A stretch of DNA of 64,000 nt, taken from contig NZ_JAKOPM010000006.1 in assembly GCF_022288805.1 (NCBI RefSeq), positions 1-64,000 of the forward strand. Reading direction: 5' to 3'. The notes under the pieces were generated by a model, which had not been told where the DNA came from, ran no database searches, and saw nothing but the letters and a program-made list of their open reading frames with translations. Made by a program: the position numbers and the translations under genes. This document shows positions 11,705 to 20,215 of the stretch, one piece after another (within the stretch, counting starts at the first letter, position 1; each line of letters opens with the position of its first letter). The DNA comes from Corynebacterium yonathiae. GTDB taxonomy: Bacteria > Actinomycetota > Actinomycetes > Mycobacteriales > Mycobacteriaceae.

Positions 11705-12382
11705 ATGCCTTCCGTACTTTTTGTTGTTACCGCCGCTGAGGAATGGACACTGGCCGATGGCACCAAGCGCCCAACCGGCTATTGGGCCGAGGAGCTTATT
11801 GCCCCGCACCGCGTCTTCCAGGGCGCAGGCTGGGATATCCACTTCGCCACCCCGGGGGCGAAGGCTCCCGTCGTAGATGAGTACAGCCTTGAGGTACTGC
11901 CCGATAACGTGCGCATGGCGCAGGAAAATTACTTGGCAGAGTTGGGCGTGGCGCTAGAGAACCCGATGAACCTGGCCGATGTCAATGAGGAGGACTATGA
12001 CCTCATTTTCTACCCGGGAGGCCACGGGCCGATGGAGGATCTTGCCTACGATCAGGATTCTGCCCAGCTTATTCAGGCGCGTATGGATTCCGGCCGCGCG
12101 CTCGGCCTCGTTTGCCACGCCCCGGCCGCGCTATTGGCAGTGGATAATGAGAATTGGCCGTTCAAGGGCTACAAGATGACCGCCTTTAGCAATGCCGAGG
12201 AAGGCGAGAAGATGGTCGCTGCCGCTAAGTGGGCATTGGAGACTCGCCTGCGCGAGCTGGGCGCGGATTACCAGGAGACCGATCCGATGTCCCCGAATGT
12301 CATCGTGGATCGCAACCTGTACACCGGCCAGAACCCGGCTTCCTCTGAGCCGCTGGCACAGCGCATTCTGCGCGATTTCTAA
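11705..12382 (+). CDS. DJ-1/PfpI family protein, Hsp31/glyoxalase III-like
   Basis: A 225-residue cytoplasmic protein of the DJ-1/PfpI superfamily. The nucleophile elbow ALGLVCHAPAAL puts the reactive cysteine near residue 136, followed by His, and YPGGHGPMEDL near residue 105 is the Hsp31-type oxyanion and triad region. Such proteins act as glutathione-independent glyoxalases, removing methylglyoxal, or as deglycases/chaperones. AAAGGAG precedes the ATG. The esterase gene begins immediately after its stop codon, so the two are co-translated. Confidence 0.88.
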   Translation: MPSVLFVVTAAEEWTLADGTKRPTGYWAEELIAPHRVFQGAGWDIHFATPGAKAPVVDEYSLEVLPDNVRMAQENYLAELGVALENPMNLADVNEEDYDLIFYPGGHGPMEDLAYDQDSAQLIQARMDSGRALGLVCHAPAALLAVDNENWPFKGYKMTAFSNAEEGEKMVAAAKWALETRLRELGADYQETDPMSPNVIVDRNLYTGQNPASSEPLAQRILRDF

Positions 12383-13414
12383 ATGCGCGTTTCGCGAGTC
12401 CTCAAGGCCGAGGCTGCCCTGATTGGAGTGGCCGGGGCTGCGGGCATGGCGGCGTATGCGCTCAGCCGCCGGCCGTACCTGCGTGAGGTGGCACCGGAGC
12501 TGCGCAGCCCGGTTCTGTACCTGCCGATGCATTTGCTTGCCGACGCCACCTTTGCCCGCGCCAGCCGCTTCTTTGCCAGCATCGATTTCTCCCGTCCGAT
12601 GCGGCATGCGGTGGATATTACGGAGTTCTCCGCTTCCTTCGATGGCCACGCCTTTAGCGCCCGCGTGCTTACCCCACGCGGCGATGCCCAGGGCGCAGCC
12701 ACCGCTGGGCCGCGCCCCGTGGTGGTGTGGACGCATGGCGGCGGCCATCTTATCGGTGGGCCTGCCATGTACGATCCGCAAAATGCTCGCATGGCGGCTG
12801 AGCTCGGCGCCATCGTGGTGGCCCCGCGCTACCACAAATCCACCCAGGAGCCGTTCCCAGCGGACCATGATGAGTGCTACGCCGCGCTGCGCTGGGTGCA
12901 AGAACACGGCGATAAGCTGGGCGGGGATACCTCGCGCATCGCGGTCGCTGGCGATAGCGCCGGCGGCGGCCTCGCCGCGGGTCTGGTGCAGCGTGCCTTT
13001 GATGAGGGCCATCCGGTCCGCGCGCTCGGCTTGGTCTATCCCATGCTGGATCACCGCACCACGGATAAGTCCGGTGCGGTGGGTCAATTCATCTGGACGG
13101 CGGGCCCGAACCGCGGCGCGTGGTCCATGTACCTGGGAGATGACCACCTGGATGTTGACCTGCCGCCCTATGCTTCGCCGGCCACGCGCAGTGATCTTTC
13201 CGGCTTGCCGCCGACGTGGATCGGGGTTGGTGGCATCGACCTCTTCTGTGATGAATCCGTGGCCTTTGCCCAAGCCCTCGACGCGGCCGGCGTGGACACC
13301 ACCCTGGATGTGTGGGCCGGCGCCTATCACGGCTTCGACCAGATTAAACCCAAGGCGCCGCAATCGCGCGAGCTTATCGACGCCCTCATTGACCACCTTC
13401 GCCGCCACCTCTAA
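12383..13414 (+). CDS. alpha/beta hydrolase, HSL-type esterase
   Basis: A 343-residue hydrolase of the hormone-sensitive-lipase group. The oxyanion motif HGGG starts near residue 118, the nucleophile motif GDSAGG lies at about 190-195, and the late Asp and His are in GIDLFCDE and AYHGFDQ. An N-terminal hydrophobic stretch (residues 12-28) could be a membrane anchor or uncleaved signal. It probably hydrolyses short-chain esters or lipids, and its substrate is unknown. The ATG abuts the stop of the DJ-1 gene. Confidence 0.87.
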   Translation: MRVSRVLKAEAALIGVAGAAGMAAYALSRRPYLREVAPELRSPVLYLPMHLLADATFARASRFFASIDFSRPMRHAVDITEFSASFDGHAFSARVLTPRGDAQGAATAGPRPVVVWTHGGGHLIGGPAMYDPQNARMAAELGAIVVAPRYHKSTQEPFPADHDECYAALRWVQEHGDKLGGDTSRIAVAGDSAGGGLAAGLVQRAFDEGHPVRALGLVYPMLDHRTTDKSGAVGQFIWTAGPNRGAWSMYLGDDHLDVDLPPYASPATRSDLSGLPPTWIGVGGIDLFCDESVAFAQALDAAGVDTTLDVWAGAYHGFDQIKPKAPQSRELIDALIDHLRRHL

Positions 13415-13440
13415 GGTCACGTACTAAGGGAGCACGAGCG

Positions 13441-13641
13441 ATGAAATACAACACGCACGTGTCGTGGGTCGTAACTTTCGCCAGCGTGATTGTTCTCGGT
13501 CTGATTCTGGGCGGAGTCTTTGGAATAGGGACTCTAGGCCGCTCCATTATTGGACTCAGTTTGGGGATAGTGTGGCTGATTTTCGATAAATACATGCGCG
13601 ACCGGACCCGACGCCAAGAGGAAGAAGCGCCGGGCCGCTAG
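13441..13641 (+). CDS. small membrane protein, function unknown
   Basis: A 66-residue protein with two hydrophobic segments (about 8-27 and 31-48) and a charged C-terminal tail, RDRTRRQEEEAPGR. AAGGGAG lies upstream of the ATG, 26 bases after the esterase stop, so it probably belongs to the same operon. No known family was recognised. Confidence 0.6.
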   Translation: MKYNTHVSWVVTFASVIVLGLILGGVFGIGTLGRSIIGLSLGIVWLIFDKYMRDRTRRQEEEAPGR

Positions 13642-13645
13642 ACGC

Positions 13646-13701
13646 AAAAAGCCGCCCCTCACCGTCCAGCTGCTGTGCAGTGGGACAAAGGCGGGGCGGC
13701 T
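13646..13701 (-). terminator. terminator between converging genes
   Basis: AGCCGCCCC (13650-13658) pairs with GGGGCGGCT (13693-13701), with a smaller inner hairpin between. Read on the minus strand the stem is followed by TTTTT, so it best serves the gene at 13743-14981; it may also slow transcripts from the plus strand. Confidence 0.75.
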
Positions 13702-13742
13702 GATGTGCTACGCGCGGCCGGGACCGTACGAACCGTGTGGGT

Positions 13743-14981
13743 TTAGAACTTAGAGAAGCGCTTGATGAGCATATCCTCCAAGCCCTTCCAAGACTCGGCG
13801 TGCTCGTTATATGGCTTGGACGGTACGTAGCCGGCGTGCTCGGTGGAGCCGAGCATGTAGCCCAAGTAGTCCTGCAGGCGCGGGTTGGCCAGCATATAGG
13901 AGTTAATGGAATCGTCGCCGGCCCAGTCGGCGGCATCGGCGCATACCTCATAGCAGCGCGCCATCTGATCGGAATCGACGGCCTCGGGACCCTTTTCGAT
14001 ATCACGCACGATGCCATTGAAGGAGTACTGGTTATCCGGGTGGACCTGAACTTCTAGCTCGCCGGCATTAGCGGCGGCGACAACCTCTTCCCAGGTGGAT
14101 ACGCGTGCCAGGTCGTGGTCATCGTTGTCCATGATCCAGCGCACGAGGGTCTTCGGGGAGTCGAAGGTGAAGATTTCGCCCCACTTGCCCAAGAAGATGG
14201 GCTTGCCGTCCAGGTAGGTGCGCAGGGTGTAGACGGACTTGGACTGCGCGGTTATCTTGATGGGATCGATGCCGGCGGCGGCCCACGGGGAGTTATCGTA
14301 CGGGTCAGCGGCCTCGGCGGCGGCCTTGCGCTTCTCCTCGGCTTCCTTGGCCGCTGCAGCGGAGGCGGCAGCAGCAGAAGAGATGCGCTCCTTGGCATCG
14401 GAAACCTTGGCCGCATCAAAGTCATCGCTGGAGACCACGCGGACGTGCTCATCCAGGTCCTCGATGACCTTCTTCCAGTTGCCGGCGATGACGTGGCCCA
14501 CGCCGGACCACTCGCTCATGCCCTGTTCGCCGGAGTAGTGGTCGGCGCCGCGGGAGACATTGCGCAAGATGGAGTGGGAGGCGAAGAAGATGGTGGTGTG
14601 CTCTGCACCGGCGACGTCGGCAAGCGCGGAGGCTATCTCCAGGTTGCGGGCCACCGTGGATACGTTCTGGTGGCTCGGGCGACCAGCCAGCGCCTCTGGC
14701 ATGCCGATGAGATCATATTCATTCCGCTCAGTCGGGGTAACGCGGTCCGCATCGCGGCCGGCAAACTGGTCCCACTGCGGGTGGTCCAGCAAATCGTGCT
14801 TGGTGCCAGACTCCACGAAGCACAGCAGCTCGGCGGGTGAGTTAAAGGCTAGGACGGCCTCGTCATCGCCCAAAAAGGCCTGCCACTCGGAGCCATTTTG
14901 GCGCCACTTGGGTGCCCAGAGGGTATAAAAATCGCCCTCGGTCAGCGAGAGCTTTACAGGTACAATTGCGCGGGTGCTCAT
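13743..14981 (-). CDS. conserved protein of unknown function with duplicated domain and central coiled coil
   Basis: A 412-residue soluble protein with no signal peptide. It has an internal duplication: residues 13-60 (DFYTLWAPKW ... AVLAFNSPAELLCFVES) match residues 255-305 (SVYTLRTYLDGKPIFLGKWG then FTFDSPKTLVRWIMD). Between them is an Ala-Glu-Lys-rich segment (about 205-235) likely to form a coiled coil. The protein ends with a small helical domain. I do not recognise a functional family; related proteins appear restricted to corynebacteria and relatives. It is expressed alone, divergently from nothing obvious, with a terminator downstream. Confidence 0.7.
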   Translation of the reverse strand: MSTRAIVPVKLSLTEGDFYTLWAPKWRQNGSEWQAFLGDDEAVLAFNSPAELLCFVESGTKHDLLDHPQWDQFAGRDADRVTPTERNEYDLIGMPEALAGRPSHQNVSTVARNLEIASALADVAGAEHTTIFFASHSILRNVSRGADHYSGEQGMSEWSGVGHVIAGNWKKVIEDLDEHVRVVSSDDFDAAKVSDAKERISSAAAASAAAAKEAEEKRKAAAEAADPYDNSPWAAAGIDPIKITAQSKSVYTLRTYLDGKPIFLGKWGEIFTFDSPKTLVRWIMDNDDHDLARVSTWEEVVAAANAGELEVQVHPDNQYSFNGIVRDIEKGPEAVDSDQMARCYEVCADAADWAGDDSINSYMLANPRLQDYLGYMLGSTEHAGYVPSKPYNEHAESWKGLEDMLIKRFSKF

Positions 14982-15032
14982 GGCGTTTTAGTCTACCCAA
15001 CGCCCTAAGCAGCGCGCGAGAGCGCACCGGCC

Positions 15033-15968
15033 TTAGGCCGTGGGGCGCCAAAATCCTTTGAATTGCATGCCCATATTCGTGGTGCGCAGCGGGTTGGTTT
15101 GCACCGGATCACCGGCCTCCACGATTTCGCCGTTGCCGGAATACATTGCCACGTGCCCATCCCATACCACCAGGTCACCAGGCTGGAGTTGGTCTGCGCT
15201 GACTTGCTGGCCCACCGCTTGTTGATCCGCGGTGCGGGGTAAGTCCACCCCGGCCTGCGAATAGGCCCATTGGGTAAGTCCCGAACAATCAAACCCGCCA
15301 TTTCCGGTACCGCCCCATACATAGGGCTGGCCCACTTGGCTCTTCGCGGCGGCGACGGCAGCCTGACCGGCGGCCGAACCCCCTTCGGCCGAGAGCTCTG
15401 GTGTGGGCGAGGCAGAGTGAGCCTCATTCGCCGTGGCATCGGCTCCAGCGCCTACCGCGGGTTGTTCCGTAAGGGTAGTGGAATGGGAGCTGGTGGGGTG
15501 TACGGGGGCGTCGGCAAGCGCGGAGCGCACCGGCCGCTGCGCTACCGGATGCAAAGACTGAGCTGCCGCGCTGAGATCACCCATCAAGCGATGCACGCGA
15601 GCAGTAGCCATGCCCAGGTGCTGGGAGACAAGCGCACGCAGCTTGGCCATAGCCTCGGCGCGCGCGGACGGGTCCAAGGAGAGGAAGCCCAGCGCGGTGG
15701 GCAGGGCCCGGCGCACTAGCTGCGTGGCGATACCCACCAGGTCCCGGATGGTGCCCGCCACTAAGGTGCGGGCCTGGCCGAGCGCAGCAGAGATGGTCTC
15801 AGTATCAAGGTCGATATTCTTTGCCGATTTGAGTAGAGGAGCGGGATTGCCGTGGGCGATGGCGGCTAAAGGCTCGGCGGCGGAAAGATCCGGCACGCGG
15901 GGAAGCTCTACCTCCGGAAGCTGTGCCGGCTGCATGGTGGCAATCTGTTTGAGCGCGGTATCGAGCAT
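15033..15968 (-). CDS. NlpC/P60 (C40) peptidoglycan endopeptidase without a signal peptide
   Basis: A 311-residue protein with a helical N-terminal region (1-140), a low-complexity linker (145-200) and a C-terminal NlpC/P60 domain with GGFDCSGLTQWAY (Cys228) and GHVAMYSG (His272). Such domains cut D-iGlu-mDAP links in peptidoglycan, so the enzyme should act outside the membrane, yet no Sec signal or lipobox is visible. The start codon directly abuts the stop of an upstream 92-residue EspC/WXG-like gene, which suggests export by a type VII-like route. That is inference; the catalytic domain assignment is firm. Confidence 0.85.
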   Translation of the reverse strand: MLDTALKQIATMQPAQLPEVELPRVPDLSAAEPLAAIAHGNPAPLLKSAKNIDLDTETISAALGQARTLVAGTIRDLVGIATQLVRRALPTALGFLSLDPSARAEAMAKLRALVSQHLGMATARVHRLMGDLSAAAQSLHPVAQRPVRSALADAPVHPTSSHSTTLTEQPAVGAGADATANEAHSASPTPELSAEGGSAAGQAAVAAAKSQVGQPYVWGGTGNGGFDCSGLTQWAYSQAGVDLPRTADQQAVGQQVSADQLQPGDLVVWDGHVAMYSGNGEIVEAGDPVQTNPLRTTNMGMQFKGFWRPTA

Positions 15969-16247
15969 CTACATCGCCGCCCCAAGGCGTTGGCCTACTG
16001 AAGCATCGGTATCTTCTGCCTCGCGCGACATCTGGAAACCGGAGTGGGCTACCTGACCCATATCGTTGCGCAGCACGCTCATGCGCGCGCCCACGTTATC
16101 GAGCGCGGCATGTACGGCCTCATTGAAAGCAGTGAAGGCGGAATCTTCAGGCAAAACAGGGTGGGGCGGATTCTCCCCTTGGGACTGGGCATGCAGGTCG
16201 CGGGCGAGGTGGCGGGCATAGTCGGTATCAAGCGTGAAAGGTCTCAT
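15969..16247 (-). CDS. small helical EspC/WXG100-like protein
   Basis: A 92-residue acidic, helix-rich protein with no signal peptide or membrane segment. Its size, helical character (residues 10-22, 38-60, 62-75) and position directly upstream of a signal-less NlpC/P60 gene recall EspC/DUF2580 or WXG100 proteins of type VII secretion systems. A clear WXG motif and a YxxxD/E tail are not present, so membership is tentative. Translation is probably coupled to the downstream peptidase, whose ATG starts at the base next to this stop codon. The upp gene diverges from it. Confidence 0.6.
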   Translation of the reverse strand: MRPFTLDTDYARHLARDLHAQSQGENPPHPVLPEDSAFTAFNEAVHAALDNVGARMSVLRNDMGQVAHSGFQMSREAEDTDASVGQRLGAAM

Positions 16248-16304
16248 GTCCTATTGGACTGCCCAATGGCCCATTTGGTTCCCAAAAAGTTTAAAGTGGG
16301 GGTC

Positions 16305-16940
16305 ATGGACATCCACGTAGTAGACCACCCGCTTGCCGCCTCCCGCCTGACGCTTATGCGCGATGCGCGCAGCGATAACTCCGCCTTCCGCGCCGCTTTA
16401 AAAGACTTGGGCGCCATGCTGGTATATGAAGCATCCCGCGACCTTGCCGTGGAGAACTTCGACTGCGCCACCCCGGTTTCTACCGCACAAGGCACCCGCC
16501 TGCAGGACCCGCCCATTATCGTGCCGATCATCCGCGCCGGGCTCGGCATGGTGGATCCGGCGCTGTCCATGATTCCGGATGCGCAGGTCGGCTTTATTGG
16601 AATGGCCCGCGATGAAGAGACCCACGAACCGGTGCCGTACCTGGAGGCATTGCCGGAAGACCTCACCGGCCGCACTGTGTTTGTGGTGGATCCCATGTTG
16701 GCCACCGGTGGTTCCCTGCTGCACGCTTTGCGCCTGCTCGCCGGCCGCGGTGCCACCGATATCACCGCGATCTGCATGGTCTCGGCTCAGCCGGGCGCGG
16801 ATGCGCTGGCCGAATCCGACCTGCCGGTGCGCCTGGTTACCGCAGCTATTGATCCTTCCCTGAACGAGGATGCATATATCGTTCCGGGCTTGGGCGATGC
16901 TGGCGACCGCCTCTACGGACCGCGCAATATCGACCTTTAA
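16305..16940 (+). CDS. upp: uracil phosphoribosyltransferase
   Basis: Salvages uracil with PRPP to UMP in the cytoplasm. With the ATG at 16305 the product has 211 residues, the usual UPRTase length, and a GTGGGGG ribosome-binding site. Key parts are [18 protein letters not shown] (uracil-pocket loop), the PRPP-binding loop [18 protein letters not shown], and a C-terminal [12 protein letters not shown] that contacts uracil. In-frame upstream codons from 16044 are antisense to the EspC-like gene and are not part of it. Confidence 0.97.
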   Translation: MDIHVVDHPLAASRLTLMRDARSDNSAFRAALKDLGAMLVYEASRDLAVENFDCATPVSTAQGTRLQDPPIIVPIIRAGLGMVDPALSMIPDAQVGFIGMARDEETHEPVPYLEALPEDLTGRTVFVVDPMLATGGSLLHALRLLAGRGATDITAICMVSAQPGADALAESDLPVRLVTAAIDPSLNEDAYIVPGLGDAGDRLYGPRNIDL

Positions 16941-16949
16941 GGTAGTGTT

Positions 16950-16983
16950 CTCCCTGGAAAGGCGACCGCACTTTCCGGGGGAG
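16950..16983 (+). promoter_or_regulatory. hairpin holding the ribosome-binding site of the XRE gene
   Basis: CTCCCTGGAAAG (16950-16961) pairs with CTTTCCGGGGGAG (16971-16983), with one unpaired position. There is no T-run, so it is not a good terminator. The GGGGGAG in the right arm is the ribosome-binding site for the ATG at 16989, so folding should limit translation of the regulator. Confidence 0.55.
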
Positions 16984-16988
16984 AGAAT

Positions 16989-17363
16989 ATGAGTTTCATT
17001 CATTTAATGTGGTCGAGTTATGGCCACGGATTTTCGCAACAATTGCGGCGCGTGCGGAAGCGCCGGGGGATTTCGCAACAGGCGCTAGCAGAGATTTCTG
17101 GGGTCTCCCGCAGCCAAATATCCAATCTAGAGCGCAATGAAAATGGCGTGCACGCTATGGCCGATCCGCAGCTTTCTACGGTATATAAGCTGGCCTTAGC
17201 CCTAGAGATCCCGCCGGCGGTACTGCTGCCGGCCGGTGGGGACGTAGTGGAGGGGCACTTGGCGGATTCCGCAGTGGCCGTCGCCGAAGACGTTGCGCCC
17301 TTCCCGCAAGGCTATGTGGACCGTCGGCGGTTTGCCGCTACGTGGAACGGGGCCTCGGCCTAG
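16989..17363 (+). CDS. XRE-family transcriptional regulator
   Basis: A 124-residue DNA-binding protein. The Cro/CI-type helix-turn-helix spans about residues 15-72, with RKRRGISQQALAEISGVSRS and QISNLERNENG as the helix pair. The C terminus, after the VLLPAGGD turn, is short and has no recognisable effector domain. The target is unknown. The gene follows upp after 48 bases, and its ribosome-binding site is inside a hairpin. Confidence 0.85.
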   Translation: MSFIHLMWSSYGHGFSQQLRRVRKRRGISQQALAEISGVSRSQISNLERNENGVHAMADPQLSTVYKLALALEIPPAVLLPAGGDVVEGHLADSAVAVAEDVAPFPQGYVDRRRFAATWNGASA

Positions 17364-17456
17364 CACGAGCCGTATCACCACCTGAGTTACTGAACCGCAT
17401 GGTCTAGTTGTAGACTTTGCACCCAGACGTATTTCAACGACAGGGAAGGCACGCGG

Positions 17457-18647
17457 ATGATCTCAGAATTCATCAACGAGTGGTTCAATGCCCACCGTGC
17501 GGAGGTCATCGCGTGGCGGCGCCATATCCACCGCCACCCGGAAACCGCGAATCAAGAGGTAGAAACCACCAACTTCCTAGCTTCTATCCTGCAGGACTAC
17601 GGTCTGGAGCCCCAGCGCTTCCCACAGACCGGTCTGATGGTAGACATCGGCCCCGATACGGAACTGGGCCGATTAGCCTTTCGTGCGGATATTGATGCTC
17701 TGCCAGTCACCGAGGTTACCGGCCTGGAATATACCTCTGAGGTGCCCGGCAAGATGCATGCTTGTGGCCACGATGTGCACACGACCGTGGCGCTCGGCCT
17801 GGCCTGCGCGTTGGCGGATTTTCAGCGTGTCCACGACCTGCCGTTGGGTATTCGAGTCATCTTCCAACCGGCTGAAGAAGTGTGGGTCGGCGGTGCGACC
17901 GACGTTATTGAATGGGGCGCGCTGGAAGGGGTGCATTCCATTTTTGCCATCCACGCCGAGCCCAAGCTGCGCGTGGGGCGAATTGGCATTCGTGCTGGCG
18001 CGATTACCTCCGCTACTGACGTTGTGGAGCTTAAAATCAAGGGTCCGGGCGGGCATACCTCCCGTCCGCATCTTTCCGCCGACGTCGTCTATGCCCTGGG
18101 TAAGGTCATCACCGAACTGCCCGCGCTGCTCTCGCGTCGCGTTGATCCGCGCACCGGCACCGTTTTGGTCTTTGGCCAGGTCAACTCGGGGTATGCACCC
18201 AACGCTATTCCGGAGACCGGCAGCTTGACCGGCACCATGCGCACGGCCGATATTGGCATCTGGCGCGATATGCAAAGCCTCTTTAGCGAGCTGGTGGACC
18301 AAATCCTTGCGCCGGTAGGCGTAGAGCATGAGCTGACCTATCACCGCGGCGTTCCGCCGGTGCTTAACGACGACGTCGCAACCGCCCTGCTTGCCTCCGC
18401 CGCCCAATCCATCGACCCGCAGGCCGTGGTCCAAGCCCCGCAGTCCTCCGGTGGCGAGGACTTTTCCTGGTATCTGGAAAAGGTTCCTGGTTCCATGGCG
18501 CGGCTGGGCTGCTGGTCCGGCGAAGGCGAGCAGCATGACCTGCACATGGGCGATCTTATTGTGGACGAGCGGGCCATCGGCGTGGGTATCAAACTCTTCG
18601 GCGCCGTGGTTGAGCAGTTCATAGGGGAGAATGCGGAGACAGACTAA
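17457..18647 (+). CDS. M20-family amidohydrolase (N-acyl amino acid hydrolase)
   Basis: A 396-residue zinc-type peptidase of the M20D group, which hydrolyses N-acyl amino acids such as acetyl- or fatty-acyl-amino acids in the cytoplasm. Metal-binding parts are HACGHDVHT (residues 101-109), FQPAEEVW (about 135-142) and the late HMGD region; a dimerisation lid lies between residues 185 and 300. In skin corynebacteria an M20 enzyme (AgaA) releases odorant acids from acyl-glutamine, but I cannot place this protein in that subgroup. AAGGCACGCGG precedes the ATG. It lies upstream of lpdA in the same direction. Confidence 0.88.
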   Translation: MISEFINEWFNAHRAEVIAWRRHIHRHPETANQEVETTNFLASILQDYGLEPQRFPQTGLMVDIGPDTELGRLAFRADIDALPVTEVTGLEYTSEVPGKMHACGHDVHTTVALGLACALADFQRVHDLPLGIRVIFQPAEEVWVGGATDVIEWGALEGVHSIFAIHAEPKLRVGRIGIRAGAITSATDVVELKIKGPGGHTSRPHLSADVVYALGKVITELPALLSRRVDPRTGTVLVFGQVNSGYAPNAIPETGSLTGTMRTADIGIWRDMQSLFSELVDQILAPVGVEHELTYHRGVPPVLNDDVATALLASAAQSIDPQAVVQAPQSSGGEDFSWYLEKVPGSMARLGCWSGEGEQHDLHMGDLIVDERAIGVGIKLFGAVVEQFIGENAETD

Positions 18648-18717
18648 CGCGCTTTAAGGGCCTACACGTTAGACTCGTAAGCGACTTTTAAAGTGGAGCC
18701 GATAAAGGAGCAAGTGC

Positions 18718-20145
18718 GTGTTGAACCAGACCAAGCGAATCGTCATCATCGGCGGCGGCCCGGCCGGCTATGAGGCTGCGTTGGCAGGTGCGAAATATGG
18801 TGCAGAAATCACCATTATTGAAGACCAAGGCATGGGCGGCAACAGCGTTATCTTGGACTGTGTTCCTTCCAAGTCCTTCATCGCTGGTGCCAATATCAAG
18901 ACCGACCTGCGCCGTGCCGAGGATATGGAACTTAACCAGGGCATTGGCCAAGCCCATCTTTCCTTGACCGCACTGAATAAGCGCGTGCAGGACTTGGCAA
19001 GCAAGCAGTCCGCCGATATCCGCGCCACCGTGGAATCCTTGGGCGCACGCGTTATCGATGGCCGCGGCTACTTCCCAGAGGACCAGGAAGCCGATGCCTT
19101 TGGCGGTCACAAGGTCACCGCCGTCTTCAACGAGGATGGCCACGAAGAAACCATTAACGCAGACCTCGTCTTGGTAGCTACCGGCGCCACCCCGCGCGTG
19201 CTACCTGGTGCGCAGCCGGATGGTGAGCGCATCCTTACCTGGCAGCAGGTCTATAACCTCACCGAGCTGCCGGAGCACCTCATCGTCGTCGGTTCCGGTG
19301 TCACCGGTGCCGAGTTTGTCTCTGCCTTTGCGGAGCTAGGCGTCAAGGTCACTATGGTTGCCTCCCGCGACCGTATTTTGCCGCATGACGACGCCGACGC
19401 GGCCGACGTCCTCGAGACTGTGCTTAGCGAGCGCGGCGTTGAGCTGGAAAAGAACTGCCGCGTTGAAACCGTTAACCGTACCGAGGATGGCAATGTGCTG
19501 GTGACCACTCAGGACGGCCGCGAAATTACCGGTTCCCATGTCATCATGTCTATCGGCTCCATCCCGAATACCCAGGACTTGAAGCTGGAGAACGTTGGCG
19601 TGGAAACCGCCAAGTCTGGCCACATTCAGGTTGACCGCGTCTCCCGCACCAATATCGCCGGCATCTACGCCGCTGGCGACTGCTCTGACCTTTTCCCGTT
19701 GGCTTCCGTCGCCGCAATGCAGGGCCGCGTGGCCATGTACCACGCTCTCGGTGAGGGCGTTTCTCCGCTGCGCCTGAAGACCGTGGCCAACGCCGTCTTC
19801 ACCCGCCCGGAAATCGCCGCCGTCGGTTTCACCCAGGCAGAGATTGAGGCCGGCGAAGTCGCCGCCCGCACCATCACCATGCCGCTCAATACCAACCCGC
19901 GAGCCAAGATGCGTTCCCTGCAGCACGGCTTTGTCAAGCTCTTCTGCCGCGCCACCTCTGGCCGCGTTATCGGCGGCGTCATCGTTGCGCCGACCGCCTC
20001 CGAGCTCATCCTGCCCATTGCCATGGCCGTGACGAACCAGCTCACCGTGAACCAGCTGGCCGATTCCTTCGCCGTATACCCGTCCCTGTCGGGCACCATC
20101 ACCGAGGCTGCGCGACGCCTCGTTGCCCACGACGATCTGGAGTAA
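18718..20145 (+). CDS. lpdA: LpdA-type NAD(P)H quinone dehydrogenase (flavoprotein disulfide reductase family)
   Basis: A 475-residue FAD protein starting at GTG with AAAGGAG upstream. It has the N-terminal dinucleotide fold IIGGGPAGYEAAL, a central NAD(P) fold VVGSGVTGAEF, the FAD motif GIYAAGDC, and a C-terminal dimer domain. In the redox region GMGGNSVILDCVPSK only Cys48 remains; the first cysteine of the CxxxxC pair is Ser43. This matches mycobacterial LpdA (Rv3303c), which is not a dihydrolipoamide dehydrogenase but reduces quinones. A terminator follows before the converging prpR. Confidence 0.9.
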   Translation: MLNQTKRIVIIGGGPAGYEAALAGAKYGAEITIIEDQGMGGNSVILDCVPSKSFIAGANIKTDLRRAEDMELNQGIGQAHLSLTALNKRVQDLASKQSADIRATVESLGARVIDGRGYFPEDQEADAFGGHKVTAVFNEDGHEETINADLVLVATGATPRVLPGAQPDGERILTWQQVYNLTELPEHLIVVGSGVTGAEFVSAFAELGVKVTMVASRDRILPHDDADAADVLETVLSERGVELEKNCRVETVNRTEDGNVLVTTQDGREITGSHVIMSIGSIPNTQDLKLENVGVETAKSGHIQVDRVSRTNIAGIYAAGDCSDLFPLASVAAMQGRVAMYHALGEGVSPLRLKTVANAVFTRPEIAAVGFTQAEIEAGEVAARTITMPLNTNPRAKMRSLQHGFVKLFCRATSGRVIGGVIVAPTASELILPIAMAVTNQLTVNQLADSFAVYPSLSGTITEAARRLVAHDDLE

Positions 20146-20166
20146 ACGAAACCAATTCCTCTCTTC

Positions 20167-20206
20167 GCGCCCGCACTCGATAATCAGTCGAGATCGGGCG
20201 CTTTTT
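20167..20206 (+). terminator. rho-independent terminator after lpdA
   Basis: GCGCCCG-CACTCGA pairs with TCGAGAT-CGGGCGC around a seven-base loop and is followed by TTTTT. It separates lpdA from the converging regulator gene. Confidence 0.85.
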
Positions 20207-20215
20207 CATGCGCCG

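Noticed and set aside
12131-13420. A 429-codon open frame opposite the DJ-1 and esterase genes
   Set aside because: It spans two well-supported genes on the other strand and has no family resemblance.
18718-20145. Dihydrolipoamide dehydrogenase as the name of the flavoprotein
   Set aside because: The first redox cysteine is Ser43, so the LpdA quinone reductase type fits better.
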